Assembly: GCF_020216685.1 (NCBI RefSeq)
Contig: NZ_JAIWNS010000166.1
Location: 1-11,647, forward strand
Direction of reading: 5' to 3'
Source: Methanospirillum hungatei
Lineage (GTDB): Archaea > Halobacteriota > Methanomicrobia > Methanomicrobiales > Methanospirillaceae
Length of the DNA stretch: 11,647 nucleotides
This document shows, piece after piece, positions 8,032 through 11,647 of the stretch; position 1 is the stretch's first letter; every line of letters starts with the position of its first letter. Below the pieces are notes generated by a model. It ran no database searches, was not told the origin of the DNA, and worked only from the letters and a program-made list of their open reading frames with translations. A program made the position numbers and the translations under genes.

Positions 8032-8151
8032 ATGCATATTGGCAGAATCATTTCTATTCTTCTCCTTATGCGACTCTCTGTAGGCTTTTTAACCAGTGTG
8101 TTTCTTTCGTATCTCTACTATGATCTTATGAGAGACTGGTGCCATTCATGA
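8032..8151 (+). CDS. possible 39-residue single-span membrane peptide
   Basis: An ATG at 8032 opens 39 codons ending in TGA. The product is hydrophobic through residues 5-30 (two arginines near the N-terminal end, then SVGFLTSVFLSYLYY) with a short charged tail ending DWCHS, which would suit one membrane helix. There is no Shine-Dalgarno sequence; an A/T-rich block at 7994-8005 could be a TATA box for a leaderless message. It sits in the otherwise empty gap 7961-8254. The reading could be chance, since short hydrophobic frames are common in T-rich DNA, and no family is recognised. Confidence 0.28.
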   Translation: MHIGRIISILLLMRLSVGFLTSVFLSYLYYDLMRDWCHS

Positions 8152-8193
8152 GATATATGTCGATTACTGTGGTGAGTGGAAGGGTATCAGGAG

Positions 8194-8215
8194 ATTTAGA
8201 TCATGGTCTCTAAAT
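8194..8215 (+). repeat. 7-bp inverted repeat ahead of the AAA/nuclease gene
   Basis: ATTTAGA (8194-8200) and TCTAAAT (8209-8215) form a perfect inverted repeat around an 8-base centre. It lies 40-60 bases before the ATG at 8255, and its right arm overlaps a TATA-like TAAATATC. It could be an operator or a weak terminator of the upstream transcript; no stronger evidence is visible. Confidence 0.3.
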
Positions 8216-8254
8216 ATCTTGAATGCAAACAAACAACAATCCGGGTGTAAGAGA

Positions 8255-10000
8255 ATGGAAAGACGCGTACCCTATGGTATCATAAATTACGCCGAGATGG
8301 TCCGGAAAAAGGGATATTTCATCGACAAAACAAGATATATTGAGCGGCTTGAGGACGTGCAAAACCCCGTCTTTCTTCGTCCCCGTCGGTTTGGTAAGTC
8401 TCTCTTCTGCTCGATGCTTTAGTATTATTATGATATCAGCGAGGCTCATCGTTTTGATGAACTATTTGGGCATACCTGGATCGGGCAGAGCCCGACTTCA
8501 AATCATAACCAGTATATCGTTCTAAAATTTGATTTTTCTGTGATTCCCCTCTCACAAAAAATTCACGAGATGGAGGATAATTTTAATGTATATTGTAATG
8601 GCATTCTGGAAGATCTTCATGTTTCATATCCGAATATCATGGCAGAAGCTCCTGAAATTACGGTTTCTGGTTCTGCCTCACTCAATCTTGTAAGAAGGTT
8701 GAACTACATCAGAAATTCACAATCTCCTCAAATATTTGTTATAATAGATGAGTATGATAACTTCGTCAATCAATATATTACCTGTCACCAGGATCATCTG
8801 TATGAGGAGATAACTTCGGGGGACAGTTTTCTCCGTACATTCTTTAAGGTTCTCAAAGAAGGACGACAAACCGGTGCTATTGCGAATATTTTTATCACAG
8901 GAGTTCTTCCTATTGCAATTGATGACCTGACTTCCAGCTATAATATTGCAACTTTTCTGACACTTGATCCAACCTTTGAGAATATGCTTGGTTTTACCCA
9001 GTCTGAAGTAAATGAATTGATAGATTCGATATATGCGGATTATAATATTGATCCGTTCACACGGGGGGATGTAAATGATCTGATAAAGACTCAATATGAT
9101 GGGTATCATTTTGCGAACCCTGATAATGAAGCGGTTTATAATCCAACCATGCTGATGTATTTTTTACGCCAGCTGAGTGAACATAAAACCATTCCATCTG
9201 ATCTCTTTGATTTGAATATGAGGACTGATCTCGTGTGGATACAAAGATTGACCAGAGGCAATGATCAAAACACCCGGGAATTGGTTTGTAAACTGACAAC
9301 GGATGAATCAATCCCCTTTAATCGGAAGGCACTCGTATCGCAATTTAATCTGCATGAATTCTTCGAACCTGCCTTTTATACTGTCTCACTCTTTTACCTT
9401 GGCCTCCTCACTCGAAAGGATGAGTTTGATCTGACTGTTCCGAATCTCTCGATGAAAGAGATCGCTGTTGAGTACTTTAATGAGGTCTTTCGGATTGATC
9501 TAGGGCAGGAGAGATATAAGGAGATGATGCAGGGTTTTATAAGGAAACCCGATCTTACTCAGCTCTTCTCCGATTACTGGCGTCTCTATGTGAGTCAGCT
9601 GCCAGAAGCAGTCTTTTCCCAGGTGAATGAGAATTTTTATCGAACGACGTTCTTTGAACTCTGTAGTCGTTACCTCTCTCCCTGGTTTGTCTGGAATGTA
9701 GAGCGGTCATATCCGAAGGGCCGAACCGATCTTGAATTCGTCGGTAAGTTTCACGAGAAGTTTGCCGGGCTCCGATGGGTCATTGAATTTAAATACTTCT
9801 CCAATACTGAATGGGCAGGAATGAAAATATCCTTGGAAGAGTTCACTATTCGGGAAGAAGATGCCATCCAGATTCACAGGTATGGAGAAGGACTGAAACA
9901 AGAGTTTCCCGAAGCAAATATTCGGTTGTATGTGATATATTGTATAGGAAACCTGGGTTTTCGGGTTTTTGATGTAACGGGGAAAGAACCGGGTTATTGA
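8255..10000 (+). pseudogene. AAA-ATPase-like / PD-(D/E)XK nuclease family protein, interrupted by one in-frame TAG
   Basis: One continuous frame of 581 codons plus TGA, broken only by TAG at 8420-8422 (codon 56). The family has an N-terminal AAA-ATPase-like domain and a C-terminal PD-(D/E)XK nuclease-like domain (formerly DUF1703). The start is MERRVPYG at ATG 8255, with GGTG eight bases upstream. The P-loop-like RPRRFGKSL ends at codon 50. After the TAG the frame resumes with YYYD and RFDELFG, as family members do. Walker B-like IFVIIDEYDNF has Asp165 and Glu166. The nuclease core is Asp492 followed by Glu511-Phe-Lys513. A product from GTG 8540 (486 residues) would lack the P-loop and is unlikely to be the natural protein. 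The region is a recent nonsense mutant or a UAG-recoded gene. Such genes are often multicopy in methanogens; their role is unproven, possibly mobile-element or defence related. Confidence 0.85.
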
Positions 10001-10253
10001 TAGGGCATATATGAGTGCCCTTCTTGCCGATCTTGATCTGGGGTACCTTTATGTTAGAAAGATAAAGAACCGAATTATCCAGAAATAGTGAGTAAAAGGA
10101 AAGCGTGCCATATGGCTCGAAAACCAAGGGGCAATAGGTCGAAAAGACCTGAATACCTATCTTGTTCCTGATCGATCAAAAGAGAATATTGTTATTAAAT
10201 ATTCTGCACCTGGCCGGATTAGGAGCAGAATGAGGAACTTTGTATCCATATGA
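9978..10253 (+). pseudogene. possible decayed coding fragment
   Basis: In frame 3 the sequence is open from 9978 to 10085, overlapping the end of the AAA/nuclease gene in another frame. It hits tandem stops TAG-TGA at 10086-10091 and is then open again for 53 codons to TGA 10251-10253. Both halves have protein-like composition: the first contains DRAYMSALLADLDLGYLYVR, the second contains AIWLENQGAIGRKDLNTYLV and KYSAPGRIRSRMR. That would fit a remnant of a gene inactivated by point mutations, but chance openness over so short a span cannot be excluded. I do not recognise the family. The inverted repeat AGGTC-GAAAA-GACCT (10136-10150) lies inside it. Confidence 0.25.
10002..10021 (+). terminator. 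hairpin immediately after the AAA/nuclease stop
   Basis: AGGGCA (10002-10007) and TGCCCT (10016-10021) form a perfect 6-bp stem with an 8-base loop, beginning two bases after the TGA. No long T-run follows, so it may be a weak terminator or a 3' end-protecting structure. A second stop (TAG, 10001-10003) directly follows the TGA. Confidence 0.45.
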
Positions 10254-10287
10254 TTACTATTGAGATAGATTGATCTGGCGATTAATT

Positions 10288-10294
10288 AAAAAAA
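10288..10294 (-). terminator. oligo-T terminator of the tRNA-Thr gene
   Basis: Seven A residues on the + strand give a T7 run on the minus strand, 36 bases beyond the 3' end of the tRNA. This is the usual archaeal termination signal. The adjacent T6 at 10295-10300 on the + strand could serve transcripts arriving from the other side. Confidence 0.45.
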
Positions 10295-10329
10295 TTTTTT
10301 ATCTTTAGAAACGTGAACTTTTAGTTTTA

Positions 10330-10401
10330 AGCCGCTGGGGGGACTTGAACCCCCGACCTGCTGATTACGAATCAGCCGCTATACCGCTAAGCCACAACGG
10401 C
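10330..10401 (-). tRNA. tRNA-Thr (anticodon CGU)
   Basis: Read on the minus strand, 72 nucleotides fold as a complete tRNA. The acceptor stem GCCGTTG pairs with CAGCGGC (one G-T wobble), the D-arm GCT/AGC has GG in its loop, and the anticodon stem is GCTGA/TCAGC with loop TTCGTAA. The variable region has five bases and the T-arm is GGGGG-TTCAAGT-CCCCC. The anticodon CGT (positions 10367-10369) reads the threonine codon ACG. The discriminator base is T, as is common in archaeal tRNA-Thr, and CCA is not encoded. The loop sequence shows no intron. It lies alone, opposite in direction to the protein genes, and is charged by ThrRS (thrS at 834-2666). Confidence 0.97.
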
Positions 10402-10425
10402 GTGCCCCGTACTATACGCATGACG

Positions 10426-10434
10426 TATATTAAA
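10426..10434 (-). promoter_or_regulatory. TATA-like box for tRNA-Thr
   Basis: The minus strand reads TTTAATATA, centred about 29 bases upstream of the tRNA 5' end, which is the expected spacing for an archaeal promoter starting just before the mature tRNA. It lies in the A/T-rich 10402-10665 gap. Confidence 0.45.
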
Positions 10435-10609
10435 AAATATCCCACATATGGAGTTTGGTATTTCGCGATAATCAACAATCGATCCTGCAGTACTTTTCGA
10501 TAATGTATTGATTTTCAGACCAATTTATCAATTATTTTCCTCAATAAAAGTATATTCAAAAATATATGTATCATGGAATAAATAAGCGTGCATATTGTTG
10601 ATTGGTCAG

Positions 10610-10617
10610 TATAAAAA
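10610..10617 (+). promoter_or_regulatory. TATA box for the TPR-protein gene
   Basis: TATAAAAA is centred about 52 bases before the ATG at 10666. A start site about 25 bases downstream would leave a leader of roughly 25-30 bases. A second A/T block, GATATATAAG at 10654-10663, is too close to the ATG to act as its TATA box. Confidence 0.45.
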
Positions 10618-10665
10618 CAATAAAAGAAGAAACTATTTCTCTCCTTCCTATGTGATATATAAGGC

Positions 10666-11647
10666 ATGAAGATCGGAGCAATACTCCCGGTTCTTGCGCT
10701 ACTTTTCCTGTCAGTACTGACTGCAGGAGTTGTAGCAGAAGAGAATGCTACGGGATCCGGGTGGTATGATCAGGGGCTTACCGCTCTTGAGAATGAAAAC
10801 TACGAAGAAGCAATCTCCAACTTTTTAAAAGCGGTCGAAGAAGATCCACAAAATGAACAGGCCTACTCCAAACTTGGTGGATCTTACCTGATGACCGGTG
10901 ATGTTGAATCTGCAATTTACGCATTTCAGAATGTAACGAATTTAAATCCTGAAAACGGAGTTGCATGGGGCAATATCGGATACCTGTATCTCATTGGAAA
11001 GGAAAAACCAGATCCGGTCCCGGCACTTGAAGCCCTGACGAAGGCTGTTGAGGTTAAAACCGATGATCCTGGAATCTGGACGAACTATGGTATTGCGCAG
11101 CTTCTCAACACCGACTCAGAATCTGCACTTGAATCATTCAATAAAGCTATTGAACTCATGCCGGATGGTTCCCGTGCATATTACTGGAAAGGGATTACAC
11201 TCTCTGATCTTGGTCAGCCAGAGGAAGCCCTGACTGCATATGAGAAGGCAATCGAATTAAATCCTGAATTTAAAGATGCCCTGTATGCAAAAGGTATTGC
11301 AGAAAGTGCTCTTGGTAAATTTGATGAAGCAGAAGCAACCTTTAACCAGGTGCTCACCATTGAGGGAGATTACTCTGAACCATTCCTGACCGTCGGAAGC
11401 GATTCTGATGTCTGGGACCGGAAGGGACGTATCCTCTTTGAAGTTCGGAATAATCCTGATGAAGCACTTACCGCCTTTAATAAGGCAGTTGAACTCAACC
11501 CCTACAATGCAAATGCGCTCTATTACAAGGGTCGGGTTCTGTATGACCAGGGAGATCTGACCGGAGCAATGGAAGCATTTACTGCAGCTTCAGAAGAAGA
11601 TCCCCAGATGGGTGTTGCACATTACTGGAAGGGACAAGTGTACATCG
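10666..11647 (+). CDS. secreted or membrane-anchored TPR-repeat protein (N-terminal part)
   Basis: The frame from ATG 10666 is open for 327 codons to the window edge with no stop, so the gene continues beyond it. Residues 1-24 look like a Sec signal peptide: Lys2, a hydrophobic core to about 20, then GVVA with cleavage likely before EE. There is no lipobox cysteine. The rest is a chain of tetratricopeptide repeats of about 34 residues, with repeats roughly at 32-65, 66-99, 136-169, 170-203, 204-237 and 284-317. They carry the usual W/Y-G-Y and A-x-x-x-F/Y-x-x-A pattern and end in units such as AIELNP. The segments at 100-135 and 238-283 are looser repeats with insertions. TPR proteins scaffold protein complexes; the signal peptide places this one outside the membrane. 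Partners are unknown. No strong ribosome site is seen. Confidence 0.9.
   Translation, partial: MKIGAILPVLALLFLSVLTAGVVAEENATGSGWYDQGLTALENENYEEAISNFLKAVEEDPQNEQAYSKLGGSYLMTGDVESAIYAFQNVTNLNPENGVAWGNIGYLYLIGKEKPDPVPALEALTKAVEVKTDDPGIWTNYGIAQLLNTDSESALESFNKAIELMPDGSRAYYWKGITLSDLGQPEEALTAYEKAIELNPEFKDALYAKGIAESALGKFDEAEATFNQVLTIEGDYSEPFLTVGSDSDVWDRKGRILFEVRNNPDEALTAFNKAVELNPYNANALYYKGRVLYDQGDLTGAMEAFTAASEEDPQMGVAHYWKGQVYI

Noticed and set aside
8717..9109. 130-residue minus-strand open frame
   Set aside because: It is a shadow of the AAA/nuclease frame, with low-complexity Ile/Tyr-rich composition caused by the complementary codons.
8540..10000. GTG-initiated 486-residue protein as an independent gene
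   Set aside because: The frame continues upstream through family sequence (YYYD, RFDELFG) to the TAG and beyond it to the P-loop; the GTG is an internal valine codon.
10330..10401. tRNA-Thr 3' end as an integration attachment site for an element carrying the AAA/nuclease gene
   Set aside because: I found no second copy of the tRNA 3' end in the window and no integrase gene; flanking sequence would be needed.
10666..11647. DNA tandem repeats underlying the TPR array
   Set aside because: The repeat is at protein level; the nucleotide units are diverged and no near-identical DNA repeats were seen.
1..11647. CRISPR array or insertion sequence with terminal inverted repeats
   Set aside because: No regularly spaced repeats and no transposase or paired terminal repeats were seen by eye on either strand.

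Overview
The window looks like a stretch of a methanogenic archaeal chromosome. An order-level guess is Methanomicrobiales, with Methanospirillum-like gene style and moderate G+C; this is inference from family resemblance, not a database match. The supporting signs are an archaeal-type threonyl-tRNA synthetase with its own N-terminal editing domain, a tRNA without an encoded CCA end, A/T-rich TATA-like boxes with oligo-T terminators, and some probably leaderless starts. Every protein gene I support is on the + strand. The only minus-strand gene is a tRNA.

Layout. Positions 1-135 hold the tail of an unidentified gene. Next come a dCTP deaminase family gene (157-714) and thrS (834-2666). Then follows an overlapping pair: a protein with 16 cysteines for four [4Fe-4S] clusters (2739-3158) and a tungsten/molybdenum aldehyde ferredoxin oxidoreductase family enzyme (3148-4923). 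After these are a flavodoxin-fold protein with a compact cysteine motif (5017-5751) and a two-gene ABC transport operon (ATPase 5838-6551, 12-segment permease 6554-7960). The remainder is looser accessory DNA: a possible 39-residue membrane peptide (8032-8151), an AAA-ATPase-like/PD-(D/E)XK nuclease family gene interrupted by one in-frame TAG (8255-10000), a stretch that reads like a decayed coding fragment (about 9978-10253), tRNA-Thr(CGU) on the minus strand (10330-10401), and the first 327 codons of a secreted TPR-repeat protein that runs off the window end (10666-11647).

How the parts work together. dcd and thrS are housekeeping genes for pyrimidine nucleotide supply and threonine charging; the nearby tRNA-Thr is a substrate of ThrRS, although the two genes are not in one operon. 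The Fe-S protein and the AOR-family enzyme almost certainly form one redox complex, in which aldehyde (or a related substrate) oxidation at a pterin cofactor would pass electrons through the four-cluster protein. The ABC pair is probably an exporter or membrane-remodelling transporter of unknown substrate.

I did not find a convincing new multi-gene system. The observation most worth checking is the single TAG inside an otherwise intact AAA/nuclease gene, because none of the genes here ends with TAG. It is either a recent nonsense mutation or a recoded UAG.
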